From: Ignelater luminosus | Taxonomy: Eukaryota; Arthropoda; Insecta; Coleoptera; Elateridae | Assembly: GCA_011009095.1 (NCBI GenBank) | Contig: VTPC01090565.1 | Location: 1-64,000 of the forward strand | Length of the DNA stretch: 64,000 bases | Direction: 5' to 3' | Shown: positions 48,401-59,926 of the stretch, piece after piece | How positions within the stretch are numbered: position 1 is the first letter of the stretch | Layout: the number at the start of each line of letters is the position of its first letter | Notes under the pieces: generated by a model | The model's input: the letters and a program-made list of their open reading frames with translations, nothing else | Databases searched by the model: none | Told to the model about the DNA's origin: nothing | Translations under genes and position numbers: made by a program

Positions 48401-49470
48401 TCCGCGTAGTATATGCAAAGATTTCGACAATATACATACGAAGAGCACGCTGTTACAAACATAAACAACCTTTCGGGAAATCACACTACACTAAACGCCT
48501 TCTCAAATACAATCATTCAGTGACTCCTCAGAACAATATAGATTTACAGTATTAGGATTGGTTGTTAATGTTACTTTCATAATCAATGTTGATGTTGTAG
48601 GAGTGAACTTCTCTTTAGTCAATAATGAGAAAAGTGAAAATTGCGCACCGAAAGTCATTTCGCGGTACTGCTCGCGGCAGTGAACACGAAACGCGGATTG
48701 CTGTAGTATAGAGCTCTAGCAGCTGTAATGTTGATACCTGAATGTAGCGGTTTCACAAAGTGGCAACAACGGGTCTTCGGTAAAAAAACAGTTCCTGAAT
48801 CTAACGTGGAACACTGTAAGACTATTACACTCCACTGTCTAACATCTGAGTCATATTTCGCTTTTCATTTTTGATTCATGGATCTCTTCTGGAACGTTTT
48901 CTACTTGGTGCTTTTTTGGTTTTAAATGCAAAGTGAAAAACAATTTTTCCCTGTTTATCTTTAAAATACCAAATGAACAGGAAATTCTGATTAAACTATG
49001 TCTTAATTTAGATGATTTCTAAAAAGAGCTCATTTATGAGCTAATGGCACGTAGGTGTCTCTTTTCCAAAAAAAGTACTTATGCCTCTGGCTTTTCTATT
49101 TAAATAGGTGTAGGTATTTAAAATAAGTAACAACAAGAAAAAAATTAATTTGAAGACGTATAGTATGTGTCTCAGTTAAATGTAAATATGTATTAGATAG
49201 AGAAGGCAGCGCAGAAACACAAAACTGTTCAGTCGAGTTCATTTTGCAAATCGGGGTGTGTTACGTATTGCATAAGTTCGCCTGGTTGCACAAGTGTTTA
49301 CAGTTTGCTATTCTGTCTTGTTTTGCTTGTGGTACGCCTATGGCGACATACATTCGCGTCGATTTTGATGACTCACACTGCCTCCTCTATCATTCTGATA
49401 CATTTCTAAGTGCAAATATAATACATTGAATAGGCCAAATTCTATTGTTTCTGCCAAGTATTTTAATAAA
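45434..49470. other. AT-rich non-coding DNA
   Basis: No gene recognised. At about 46120-46330 plus-strand words resemble reverse-transcriptase motifs of LINEs but too weakly to call. A perfect 19-bp palindrome, AACTGCAC TTT GTGCAGTT, is at 48383-48401, and a CpG-richer patch lies at 48640-48850. Confidence 0.45.
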
Positions 49471-49473
49471 CCA

Positions 49474-49612
49474 AACTGCGTAGCTTAATGGTCGGTAATG
49501 TGCTATGCTCGCATTCGAAAGGACTGGAGTTCTTATCTCCAGTTCAGATCTCTGTTGGATTTGGGAGTAACCTGATTTTTAGCAATCACTGCTGTATTAA
49601 ATAAATAAAAAG
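49474..49612 (+). mobile_element. tRNA-derived SINE
   Basis: A near-perfect RNA polymerase III A box, TAGCTTAATGG, is at 49481-49491 (one difference from the consensus). A degenerate B box (AGTTCTTATCTCC, 49528-49540) lies 47 bases downstream, the spacing of a tRNA gene. It is followed by a non-tRNA body and an A-rich tail (AAATAAATAAAAA) ending near 49612. A true tRNA is ruled out because the acceptor and anticodon stems do not form. SINEs carry no protein and depend on a LINE for movement. No second copy was seen in the window and no clear target duplication was found. Confidence 0.55.
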
Positions 49613-52600
49613 GTTTGATATTCTTATCTCCTACTGATGAGAGTTAGTAAGTTCGAAACTAAAGTCTGTGATATTTATTATTCTTTATTGATTTTTGTGC
49701 ACTATTGCTTTGATTTACTTTCTTACATTATTTCAATAATTACCAATATATAGACTCTATCTGAATTACAAAATCTAATTTCGTAGACTCCCACATGTTG
49801 CCTTTAAAAGAAATAACTTTTGATATTTGTTTTGAAACAAATTCTATTTAATTTCTTATAAACTAAATATTTGTGATCGCTCAGTATAAAAGGTAAACAC
49901 TTAAAATACGTAGCTCCTCTACTATCTCTTCAAAAACAAAAAGATAAAAAAGAAATTAAATAATCACCTTTTGGAGCCTTCTATAAATAACCTCTAATCT
50001 TTTGCAAGTAAAAAAGATATGAAAATAAAGAAGTTTGTTAATTTATTGTCTCTGTTTTGAGAACTGAGGTATGCTGAATTAAAGAATTAGCATGCATTAT
50101 TAATTATATGGAAGTTGAGAAATAACGAAACAAAAGAATTTTTGTACCCACGCTAGTATTACTATCAGATTCAATTAGTTTTATTGTCCTTCCTAAATTT
50201 TTTAAAATAGTTTTGACACCATCCACATATTTTTCTAGATGTAACAAGAAAGAAAAAGTCAATGACAAAATTTCCAACGAGACATCAATACACTTGTGTT
50301 AACTTCTAGATGGTCGATTTCAAAACAGCTCTAATTAAATTTGTTATCGCCCACGTTTTTGGTAAAATGAAATGCTGAAATTTATTTTTAACCCTAATGT
50401 TTATTTTAAGACAAAAATATACAAAAAGCAGAATTCGTTGTTTAAATTTGTTCTAAAATATAATTTCACTTTTTTCTTTTTTTAATGACTGATAGGAAAA
50501 AACCGAAACTTTTAATTAATTTTTCGTGTTTCAGCAATTTTAGATAGATCCTCGTGTGTGGTATTTAATCATTTTGCGTAGGTTTTCGTTTCAATCTGTT
50601 TAACATTTTTATAATTACATTTTTTATTTCTTCTGAAGTATTTGGAAATTTTGTAATTCCTTTTTATTCTTCAGCCTTTAGCAGTAATATTGATTTAGGA
50701 GAAGCAATCAAAGAGGATTAGGAAAAGAAATAAACATTCGGCGTATAGACAGTCTTATTAGAAGAGAAGAAATGAGAAAAAGGTTCTAAAACACTCGAGC
50801 TCTGATTTCTTGTTATTCTGTTATTTAATTACTTAAAGTAGGCTTTAGATGATCAAAAAGGCATATTGTTACTTTATAGCTTCAGTTTCCAATTTCCTTT
50901 ATGTTTTCACTTCCAGCTTCTCTATATGCGATTTTCAATTTTTTACTATGACTATCACTGTTAAATACAATTCACATAGCCATAGTATTAGTTTCTGTAT
51001 TTAATATATTGTATCTTTCATTTGATATTTGTATTTGTTTTACTAATTAATTATAAAGTATCACATAACAGAGTCCAATTGCTTATTGTGTATGATTTTT
51101 CAATACCTCCCATATCTTCTCTTTCAACTATTTTAACTTAGTCTTTTGACAAGTTTATAGTTTTTGCAAACCATGTCATTATATCACAAGCCATCCAAAC
51201 TTTGCTAAATAGAAATTTAAGACCACATCAGACTAAAACGCTACCAATATAACTTCTCTCTCCATAGAGTAATTGGAAGGTAGTTACGGAAAATATTGTT
51301 AACTTTAACTTCATTAATTACCACAGATGTCAACTTTTCTTTCCATGCATTGCCTACAAATGCGTCTGTGTTGATTTTCAAAATCTGAATCTGATATGTA
51401 ATTTGGTCAATAATCTACTAATAACCGTAGCCAAGAAGAAGCTCAAGTATCCAGTAATGAGTTACACAGACCTTTTTGCCTAACTTTCAACTTTCGCTCT
51501 ACCACCACCATATATCGGTATTTTTTCGTTTGCCTTTTGCTCACCTTGATGACCAAGAAGCTTTTAAATTTCAAGAAACAAAAAGATGTTTCAGCTGCTG
51601 TTCTATATTGAAACCCAAATTCGATTTAGCCCTGCCATAAGGACTATTTTGATTAGCGAAGTAAGTGTAACCTTATTGTTTAATTTTTTCCTGGAAGACA
51701 GTGACAGAAAATCTGCACTTAAGGTACTGCTGACTTCCTTTATCTACCACACCCGAATTAACCGTGTAACGTCAGATATATTGCAGAAACAATGCTTTAT
51801 TAACTATTGGAAAGTGTATTCCTTGGTCTCGTCATAAGAAGTCTGACTAAAACATACCGAAAATAAAATTTCTTTTTGAATTCTAGGTATTAGTTTCCTT
51901 CTTCGAAGTAAGGCTTTTAAGTTTTTCGTTAACTCTTTATCGTTTCTGAAATCCACTCTCAATTAAGCAGGGGGTTGTTCTTGCATATTTGGCTTTTTCG
52001 GATCTCCCAAACTTTGCATTCAGTGTTGTAATCTCCTGCTTTTAGTATCTCTAAAACAGAGTACAGTGTTCGAGATTAAACATTTTATGGTCATCACTAT
52101 GAAGTGTCTATTACTTCACCGATTTTCATGGTTCATGGTATCAGAAAACTAATCAAATTTGAACATTTTGTAGCTTGGAAACGATTCATTTTTCCAAAAG
52201 AAATTTTATAGGAATTGCTAGCAATATTTATTTGATTTTGTTTCTGTAACCTGCTTAAAAGTAAACTTATCTATCAAACATCTATAGATATAACTCAGCC
52301 GTTTTGTAATAAAACCTGTGTTGTTTTTGCAGTCAAAATTTGCTTATAGGCTTATGTATCTAGGTTTAAAGGTTCATCAACTGCTACATTTAAACTTTCT
52401 CTCAGTTATCCAAAAACACAAAGTTCTGAAAAAGCTGAGTTAGAGTTTAAGTATTTAAAATATAATACAATTATTGCATTAAGTATAATGTTTTCTTCTT
52501 CTCCTACTCTGTTAATAACAGGCTTTATCCTAGCTTAGAGAGATATTTTTCAAAATTAAAGAAAAATCGATGATTTTTTAAATAAGAAAATAAAATTGTA

Positions 52601-53460
52601 GGCTCCTTGTCAATAGGACGTTTGGTACATGGAGATTATCAACTGGTGGATGTAATCAGTTACTGTCGATTAGGCAAGATTCTACCGCTACAGTTTTTAA
52701 AGTCATGATTGCAGTAACTCATACCTTTAATATAAATGGGGAAATATTTTAAGTAATGGTTCTTACTTATGCACTGGCATATAAGATTTAATTTCAAATG
52801 GAGATTTTTCCGGTTTTAGCAAGTGAGTTTAAACCAGTTATTTTGATGCTATTTAGGTTGATTAACAAAACATTAACTAGGAAGTAAAAGACAGAGAAGT
52901 AGTAGTAGATGCAGATTAAAGTATGAGCTTCAAATAATTTAGCAGGAATCAAAGAGAAAGCATAGCTATAGCAGGAATCAAAAGATCAACTCAACCGAAG
53001 AATTTTCAAGACAAATGACAGAGAAGAAGGATCATAAAAACTTCACTTCGGTTGGAACATAACTGTACATAAATGCTCAAAATTCTGGAGAAATACTAAC
53101 TTTGTAGGAATGAGTCAAGAATTTGACTTATTTGCTTCGATTGAAACATGTACTTTTCTACAGTACATCAAACCCAATAGTAAATAACGGAACAAGAAAA
53201 CAATAGAAAACCTGTAATACACTCTGAGACACGCCATAGCAACTAATTTATATGGCCAAGTATGCGATTGTGACCTTTTAGTTAGATTCGTATTTGATTG
53301 GTACGTGAATATATAACGGTTATAAGGCAGCAAATTGAATCCTTATTATCGGTTCTGTGATTTACAAATTCTTCTATTTTTATTTTGCTTGATGATGTAA
53401 CTTTTTTTTCTGTAAAACATTCTAGCTAGCGTAGCAAATAGCTTTTGCTCTAATTGATTA
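49613..53460. other. AT-rich non-coding DNA
   Basis: No supported gene. An 83-codon plus ORF at 51586-51837 has no recognised domain. A 16-base direct repeat, AGCAGGAATCAAA, occurs at about 52942 and 52972. Confidence 0.5.
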
Positions 53461-53471
53461 TTATTATAGTA

Positions 53472-53478
53472 TATAAAA
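53472..53478 (+). promoter_or_regulatory. candidate TATA box
   Basis: TATAAAA followed by GCGG, a good match to the metazoan TATA box. Transcription would start near 53500, giving a very short first exon that ends at the donor AAAAG|GTAAAT (GT at 53527-53528). The genome is AT-rich, so the motif alone is weak evidence; its value is the position ahead of a spliced small ORF. Confidence 0.35.
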
Positions 53479-53833
53479 GCGGAGACGAGAATCTAAAATT
53501 ACAAACCGACATTTAAAGAACAAAAGGTAAATAATCAACCGTAATCAATTATTTTTTTACGATTGCTGTTTTACGATGAGATTATGGTTGTTTAATGAAA
53601 TTGTGCACAATCTCCAATAAATCTGCAATAACCTACAATTAATACACTGCATCTACATAAATTAATAATTGCAACTTTCAACACTGCACTATATTGCTTA
53701 TCTAAATAAAGACATTAAATATCTCATATTACTTAGCTGCCCTAAAATATCCCATATTCTAACCTCTTACTCAATGATGTAGTAAACCTATCTCGTAAAC
53801 ACTTTCATTACAGGGTTATCGTTGAAGTGACCA

Positions 53834-54022
53834 ATGTTCTGTCAGCTCTTCATTGCTTTTTATATTTTAGCACAATTAATAGCAATTTCGTGTGACGCCT
53901 TCTGGAAAATTAAAATCTTGCAACAATTCATTTTAAGTATAAGAAAAAGAAAAACTGTGCAAATTTATTTCGTGATGAAAGTTGACGTAGAATCAAAAAC
54001 AGCCGAAAATCGGACATTTTAA
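53834..54022 (+). CDS. candidate small secreted peptide (62 aa)
   Basis: Seen: an ATG at 53834 with an in-frame TGA two codons upstream, so this is the first start. The N-terminus MFCQLFIAFYILAQLIAISCDA looks like a signal peptide with likely cleavage after CDA (residue 22). The predicted mature part of 40 residues is basic at first (IRKRKTVQIYF) and more acidic later, with no cysteine pattern. Upstream lies an acceptor, TTTCATTACAG (AG at 53812-53813). A matching donor is at 53527, giving a 287-bp intron in the 5' leader behind a TATA box at 53472. AATAAA at 54142 could serve as a polyadenylation signal. No known family is recognised. Inference: a small secreted-peptide gene; the alternative is chance, since every signal is common in AT-rich DNA. 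Confidence 0.3.
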   Translation: MFCQLFIAFYILAQLIAISCDAFWKIKILQQFILSIRKRKTVQIYFVMKVDVESKTAENRTF

Positions 54023-54149
54023 ATTAATTCATCTACGTCCTATCTACCCTGGAGGTCCTAATGAAGGTATAAATTGTCAAAAAGTAACGACCTTCACCTT
54101 TGTTATTAAATATTCCAAACTCATCCGTAAAAGGAAATAGCAATAAAAC

Positions 54150-57100
54150 TAAATTATTATTATTTGATACACATATTACGGGGTCAGTAATTTTAATAAC
54201 AAAATGGTTGTTTGTGTTTAAAGTATACACTTTTGTGCTTGCTTATATAACAGTATATTGCATAGTTTATCAAGTGCTCGCTGTGTAACCAATTCTTTTT
54301 AAAATCGTGTTAGTAGAACGGTTTCAAGTTTTATCTTCTTTTTTTATATAAATTTCGCATAAAATTACCAACTCTTCATTTTTTTTAAAGTGTGTACCTA
54401 TTAAACCTTCGTTGTAAAACAATTGACTTCTTAATGAAGTAGTGAATAAAACAGTTGAAACTCTTAAAGGAATTAAATAGCTGCGAATAAGTCGTCCCTT
54501 AAATATTGTGTTTTAACGGTATGTTGTTTGTTTTAAATTATTGTTTGCCAAATTACCTTCGATTATGTAAAAAGCAATATTCGTTTACATTTCTACTTTT
54601 TTGCATGAAACTTAGAATTAGGTTAAATAAATGAAACAGGCGGTTTAAAAGTAATGACAGCTACTCAATTTTGTTCTTTCTTTTGTATTATTTTACGGCT
54701 CTCTAAAATATAATTTGCCCTTTTTTAGTGCGGAAATAAATTTAAAATTCAAGTCTGTACGTCAGTTGTGTGCGTGGTGCAATATTCATCATAATATTGC
54801 TACCTAATAAAGTTTAAGAAATAAAAAATGTAACACGCTTGACACATCAAAGTAAGTTAACTTATGCAAATTGTATAACATACGGCACAATTATTTTAAT
54901 ATGGGGCGGGAGAAAGATTCTTGGATCTACTTAGATTCTACATTAAATTAAATTATAATTAATGGCCAAAACGAATCTTTCTCTGTTCACTTAGAGGTAA
55001 CATAATAGATTATTGAAAAACCAATAGTGTTTTCTGTGCCTTGCATCTATGAGGACCAAGTTGGTTCTCTAGAAAGAATAAGATTTAAAGTAATTTTATT
55101 TATGAATTTTATTTCTTTTGTTACACGTACCACTCTATGCATAACTCACTTGTTTCTAAACATAAAAAAACTTAGTAAAAAGTCACTTTTGCCGCTCACC
55201 TCATTGTAATTATATAAACGGAAACTCAAACCATTTTTTGTTAGAACAGCAGTTGTCTGCAATAACAAGAAGTGAGGGAAAATATTAAATTTTAAGCAAA
55301 ATAAATATTATTCAATGTTAAGGGTATAAGTCGCAAGTGTATTTTGATATCCCTTGCGTCAGTATAATTAAAAGATAGTACTAATAATAATTCATATCCA
55401 CCTGTATAGTTTTTGATTGAATAAAACTTGACTATTTAAAAACTGACACACATTTATTATTTTCGAAAAACCATTCAGCTTAAAATAGCTCATATATTAA
55501 CCTCATTTTAAGCAAAAAATGTGTTTGATGGCCACTCAAATACTAAATATATCTTTCGATACGTTGAACCAGAAGAAAAAAGGAAATAACAAAATAAATT
55601 AGAATAGTCGTCTATCTACTTAAATTAATTGGTGAACCTGTTTGAGAGGCATCGCTCTCTTTTGATTCTTCTTAACAGATATATAAATAGAACTGAAGAG
55701 TACGAATTTGGACTTTTTTAATAAACTGGAATTCGTGTTATGTACAGTTCTAACAGTTACGAAGTATTAATTTGATTTGAATAAATCATCATTCAAGACG
55801 ATTAAGATATCATTTTAGGTTAGATTATCAAATACGAATCAACTAATGTTTTTGGTACCACTGAAAGGACCTCATTAGACAAAAAAGCAAAAATGTTTCT
55901 GAAGGTTTGTTTTATGCACCTCACTTGGGGTGTTTTAGCTGAAGGTCTTTCTTCAGAATTTCCTTTAGTTTGTTATACTAATAATTTGCTCATTTTTATG
56001 CAGTGTAGTCCTCCAAATGAATTTTCTTTATGTTAGGTACAAATTGCAGATGTTCTGTTACTATCTTTTGAAATTATTGGATACTGTTAGTCTTCCCAAG
56101 GCTTCCTCACAGATTCATCTGATCGTGAGAAACTTTTTATTCTCTTTGATAATTTTTTACGTTTCTGGTTCGTATATTAAATAGGCAAGCACACCGCGGA
56201 AAGTGTTTTTAAGGGTTCAGGACGGTCGCGCAATCCCTTTATCTACCTAGAAATCTTAGATTGAGTTTCCTAAACTCTTCTCTGGTACATTTCTTAACTA
56301 CATAACAATAATTCGTTTTTATCTTTTGGGTTAGCAAACCTCTTGGTTTTGCAAATTTTTAGGGATGAAAAATAAAAAATAGGAAAAAGAAAAACGAGGT
56401 GCCTTTAAACAAGATCTGCCATGAAATGTTGACTAAATTAGTAGGTCGAAACATTTTGATTAAGGCCTCTTATCTTTTCTCTTTTGTTTTGATTGTCGTC
56501 ATTAATTCTTCCGCACTAAAACACAATGATTACGTAAACCTTTTCACTCTAAGATCTATTCAACCCAGATGCGGTTGCCATTCCGAAAAGCAAAACATCT
56601 TTTCTCTAAAATTTTTACATTAAAATATGTAGAGTAGGAAGACTCGAGAAGCATCCCACGATAAGTACGGAACATTGTCATGTTCCAGACCCAAACAGTT
56701 ACGAAATATTTACGACATTGTTATATAATGTTGAATATCTAAACAGATATGTCTTTCTCATAGTACTTCTTTTCCCAAAAATATACTTTTAGTAAATCTT
56801 CTTACATAAGCTCTTGGAAATCCGAGAAATTTGCTGGCTAATGAACTAGCAGATTATTGAAACGAGAATGGAAGCCCTTTCATTAAAAGGTACAGAAGAG
56901 TAGCAAAAGCTTAGGGCGTCACTATCTCGCATAATGCTTTCCTACAAATGAAGCGTTGGTTTTGCTCTTGCTTGCTCTCCATTTAGCAAAAAGAAGAATT
57001 TACTACTCGCTATTAAATTGTTAATTGCTTCTGCTTTAGAGGTAGATATAATATGTAGTGTAGGGATCAGTCATCATAGAACCTGTTAGACTTTTTGGCA

Positions 57101-57925
57101 CTTTGCATCAGTGTATGAGCTTTTGAGTGTTAATCTTTGCTGGCAGGGTATCGATAGCCAAATTAACACGAGCATTTCAACTGGAAGAGTGACATCTAAT
57201 TCACGTAATTATAAATACAAAGTTTACTTTATTACTATTCTACTCTTACTCAAATCGAAAGGCAGTATATTGATGATCGTTAGATAATGATGTCATGTGT
57301 ACCATAAAGTTAGCTATTATAAATTGTAAAATGAAGAGGATTTTAACCTGAAGTCTATTAACATTGTAGAGTCCACAGTTTCCAACTAGGGATCAAAAGA
57401 TCTCACAAATTATAGATTTCAGTTATTAGGTTTGCTGACGCGGCACTGTAAGATTGTTGCAAACTATCACCAAAGCATGTTACAACTTGAATATCAGGAA
57501 ATGTAAAAATAGTAATTTTTTAAAAAAATCATATCAAGTTACTGAAAGCCAAAAAGTTCTAACTTAAGCTATGTACTAGTATCCTTCCAGTAACTCTATA
57601 TGGATCGTCACTTGCTACAACATCTTTTTAAAAACTAGGAAATATTAAACAACCAAAGGTAATCGTTCGCCAGAACATTTCCAAAATGTTTAGAATTTTA
57701 CTATACAAAGTAGCGAACAGCTTCCATCAGCAGTTGCAGCAATATATTGCAATTTGGAAGAATAAGGGCTTAATTCAGAAAGTCTTGTGCGGTTTTGTAA
57801 TAAATGATACATGCATTTTAAGATATTTAATAGCAATGTTTCTTATGTATTTTCAAAGTTAAGTACATTCTAAAAAAAATATTTAAACGATTATTTTTTC
57901 AGTTTTTGCCTGGAAAAGTGCGAAT
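54150..57925. other. AT-rich non-coding DNA
   Basis: No gene recognised; ORFs here are under 75 codons with background composition. Confidence 0.5.
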
Positions 57926-57929
57926 CTTT

Positions 57930-58400
57930 TTCTTGGTGCTTACCAACCAACCAACCAAACTTTCTTCAGATCTCGCATCAAGACAGTTGTTTTTCCTTTA
58001 GTTCTGGGTTCTCTCTTTACCATAGCTCAGGTATAAAATCGATAGAACTGTGTTCAAGCCATTCTATGGTACTTTTTGAATAGTGCACAGTCTCAAGGTC
58101 AGGCCAAAATAATGTGGGTTTGATATGACCCTTATAAAAGACAATAATCGCTTTCCCAAGTAGTGCTTCACATAAATTTCGGTATTAATGGTTCCTTTAT
58201 AACAGAAAAGAACGCTTCGTTTTGGCATATTGCCTGCCAAACCAGTATTTTTATTTGTTGTACCTTTGGGACAACCACTGCGAGGATTATCAACAATAAT
58301 TTGATATTGAAAAAACCTACTGATAGTCCTTCTGATAATTTGAGATGTAATACGATTCCTCAGTACTTTGTATATAACACTGCAAGATTCTAGACTTCAA
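57930..58400 (-). pseudogene. Tc1/mariner-superfamily transposase remnant (DDxE type)
   Basis: Minus-strand words match a widespread arthropod transposase family in order, but in shifting frames. They are ILVWQAICQ (about 58228-58256), KGTINTEIYVK (58167-58199), KRLLSFI just after it, GHIKPTLFWPDLETVHYSKS with TIEWLE (about 58060-58135), and MRDLKK near 57965-57980. WPDLETVHYS holds the second catalytic Asp. The expected CPELRPIEKYW motif with the last catalytic acid survives only as NPELK. At least two frame changes and a stop break it. The plus-strand ORF at 58163-58393 is its antisense shadow. No terminal repeats were identified. An AACC tetranucleotide run (57942-57960) lies in or just past its 3' end. 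Confidence 0.8.
57942..57960. repeat. (AACC)n microsatellite
   Basis: Four near-perfect ACCA/AACC units at the downstream edge of the transposase remnant. Confidence 0.8.
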
Positions 58401-58630
58401 CATTTTGATACGCAAATTGTTACGTTCAATTTTTTTATTCCTACTAGTTTTCTAATGTATTCAATTCGAATGCTTAGTTAACTAGATTTTGCTAAAAACA
58501 AACTTGATGAGAACCTACGATACTTTCTGTATCAAGCCTTAATTTGTAAAAAGTAATTAGAATGCCATGTAGGTGATCAAATACAAATTGAAAGTGAATC
58601 GTATTATTTTTGACACCCGTATGTACATTA

Positions 58631-58661
58631 CGAGGGCGGTTCAGTAAGTACACGTGTTTGA
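58631..58661 (+). repeat. left terminal inverted repeat of irritans-like mariner
   Basis: Matches the reverse complement of 59894-59924 at 28 of 31 positions, preceded by TA. Confidence 0.92.
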
Positions 58662-58809
58662 CGACAGAAGGCGTTCCTGAGGGAAGTTGGTGATATCATC
58701 GTGTGCTGCCATCTATCAAACTACGGTATAACAAATTGCAGACTGATTGATAGGTTAGTTTGGATTTGACAGCCATTTAAGTAAGACGTGTTTCGTGATT
58801 TTAGCTAAG

Positions 58810-59860
58810 ATGGAAAAGAGCAGTATCGTTCGGTAATTCGCTTTCTGTTTTGGGATGGGAAAAAATGCGAGGAGATAAAAGCAAAGTTGGATGCTGTTTA
58901 TGGGGACACTTCGCCATCTATGACCACAGTTAGATATTGGTTCAACGAATTTAAACGTGGGCGAACTTCCGTTTTTGATGAGAAGCGACCAGGACGCCCG
59001 GCAGACGTGGTTACCGAGGAAATCATTCAAAAAGTCCACGACATGATTCTCGCTGATCGACGAACGAAAGTGCGTGAAGTAGCAGAGGCCGTAGGTGTGT
59101 CGACCGGAACGGCAATTAATATTTTACATGATAAGTTGGCGATGAAAAAATTGTCGGCGCGATGGGTGCCGCGATTGCTAACGGTGGACAACAAGCGGAT
59201 GCGGCTGTTAACTTCAAAGCAGTGTTTGGAGCAATTTAAGCGAAATCCGAAGGAGTTTTTGCGTCGAGTTATCACCGTTGATGAAACCTGGATTCATCAT
59301 TACACACCAGAAACTAAGCAACAATCAAAACAATGGATTTCTCCCGGTGAATCTGCTCCAAAGAAGGCGAAGATGATTCCATCGGCCGGAAAGGTCATGG
59401 CGACGATTTTTTGGGATGCGAACGGCGTCATCCTCATGGATTTTTTAGAAAAAGAAAGAACGATCACTGGACAATACTACAGTGAGTTATTAGACAGCTT
59501 CGACAAAAAATTGAAGGAGACACGGCCGCATTTGGCGAAAAAGAAGGTGCTGTTTCACCACGATAACGCACCAGCACATTCGTCCGGAGTTTTCGCCGCC
59601 AAACTGTATGAATTGCGTTATGAATTGCTGCCGCACCCCGCGTATTCACCCGATCTGGCTCCCTGCGACTTTTTCTTGTTTCCTAACATGAAGAAATGGC
59701 TCGCGGGAAAAAAAATTTAGCTCAAACGAGGAAGTCATCGCCGAGATAGAGGCGTATTTTGGAGAGTTCGACAAATCCAATTTTTTGGAGGGGTTAAAAA
59801 AAATGGCAGGAACGTTGGGAGAAGTGTATATTTCTAAAAGGACACTATGTTGAAAAATAA
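58810..59860 (+). pseudogene. irritans-like mariner transposase with three 1-nt indels
   Basis: In the intact family this enzyme cuts out and reinserts the element at TA. ATG at 58810 begins MEK but is out of frame with the rest: one base appears missing near codon 4-5 (about 58820), and the main frame is open from there as QYRSVIRFLFWDGKKCEEIK. Helix-turn-helix regions follow (MTTVRYWFNEFKRGR; VREVAEAVGVSTGTAINIL), then ARWVPRLLT. The catalytic triad is complete: VDETW, LFHHDNAPAH and PDLAPCDFFLF, with the last two Asp 34 residues apart. An extra A in the run at 59708-59715 makes the stop TAG at 59718, and another extra A at 59796-59803 shifts the frame again. The C-terminus is otherwise normal, ending KGHYVEK at TAA 59858-59860. 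Both insertions lie in A8 runs, so assembly error is possible. Confidence 0.93.
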
Positions 59861-59893
59861 AAAAAAATTTTTGAAAAAAATTGTGTCTTCATT

Positions 59894-59924
59894 TCTAACA
59901 CGGGTACTTATTGAACCGCCCTCG
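59894..59924 (-). repeat. right terminal inverted repeat of irritans-like mariner
   Basis: Inverted partner of 58631-58661, followed by TA at 59925-59926. Confidence 0.92.
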
Positions 59925-59926
59925 TA

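Larger units (their letters stand above)
58631..59924 (+). mobile_element. mariner element, irritans-like group, nearly whole
   Basis: A 1,294-bp element between TA dinucleotides (58629-58630 and 59925-59926), the mariner target duplication. Its ends, CGAGGGCGGTTCA read inward on both sides, are inverted repeats matching at 28 of 31 positions (58631-58661 and 59894-59924). It carries one transposase gene on the plus strand that is intact except for three single-base indels. Low divergence of the ends and good preservation of the reading frame suggest a fairly recent insertion. The assignment to the irritans group rests on protein motifs such as YTPE, SAGKVMA and LLPHPAYSPDLAP. Confidence 0.94.

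Noticed and set aside
48383-48401. Perfect 8-bp-stem palindrome as a terminator or microRNA
   Set aside because: Too short for a microRNA precursor; no gene nearby that it could terminate.
49474-49546. True tRNA gene
   Set aside because: The A and B boxes are present, but acceptor and anticodon stems do not pair and the B box is degenerate; a SINE head fits better.
58163-58393. 76-codon plus ORF
   Set aside because: Antisense to a transposase remnant with clear motifs on the minus strand.
58755-59275. Minus ORFs of 94 and 82 codons
   Set aside because: Antisense shadows of the irritans-like mariner transposase.
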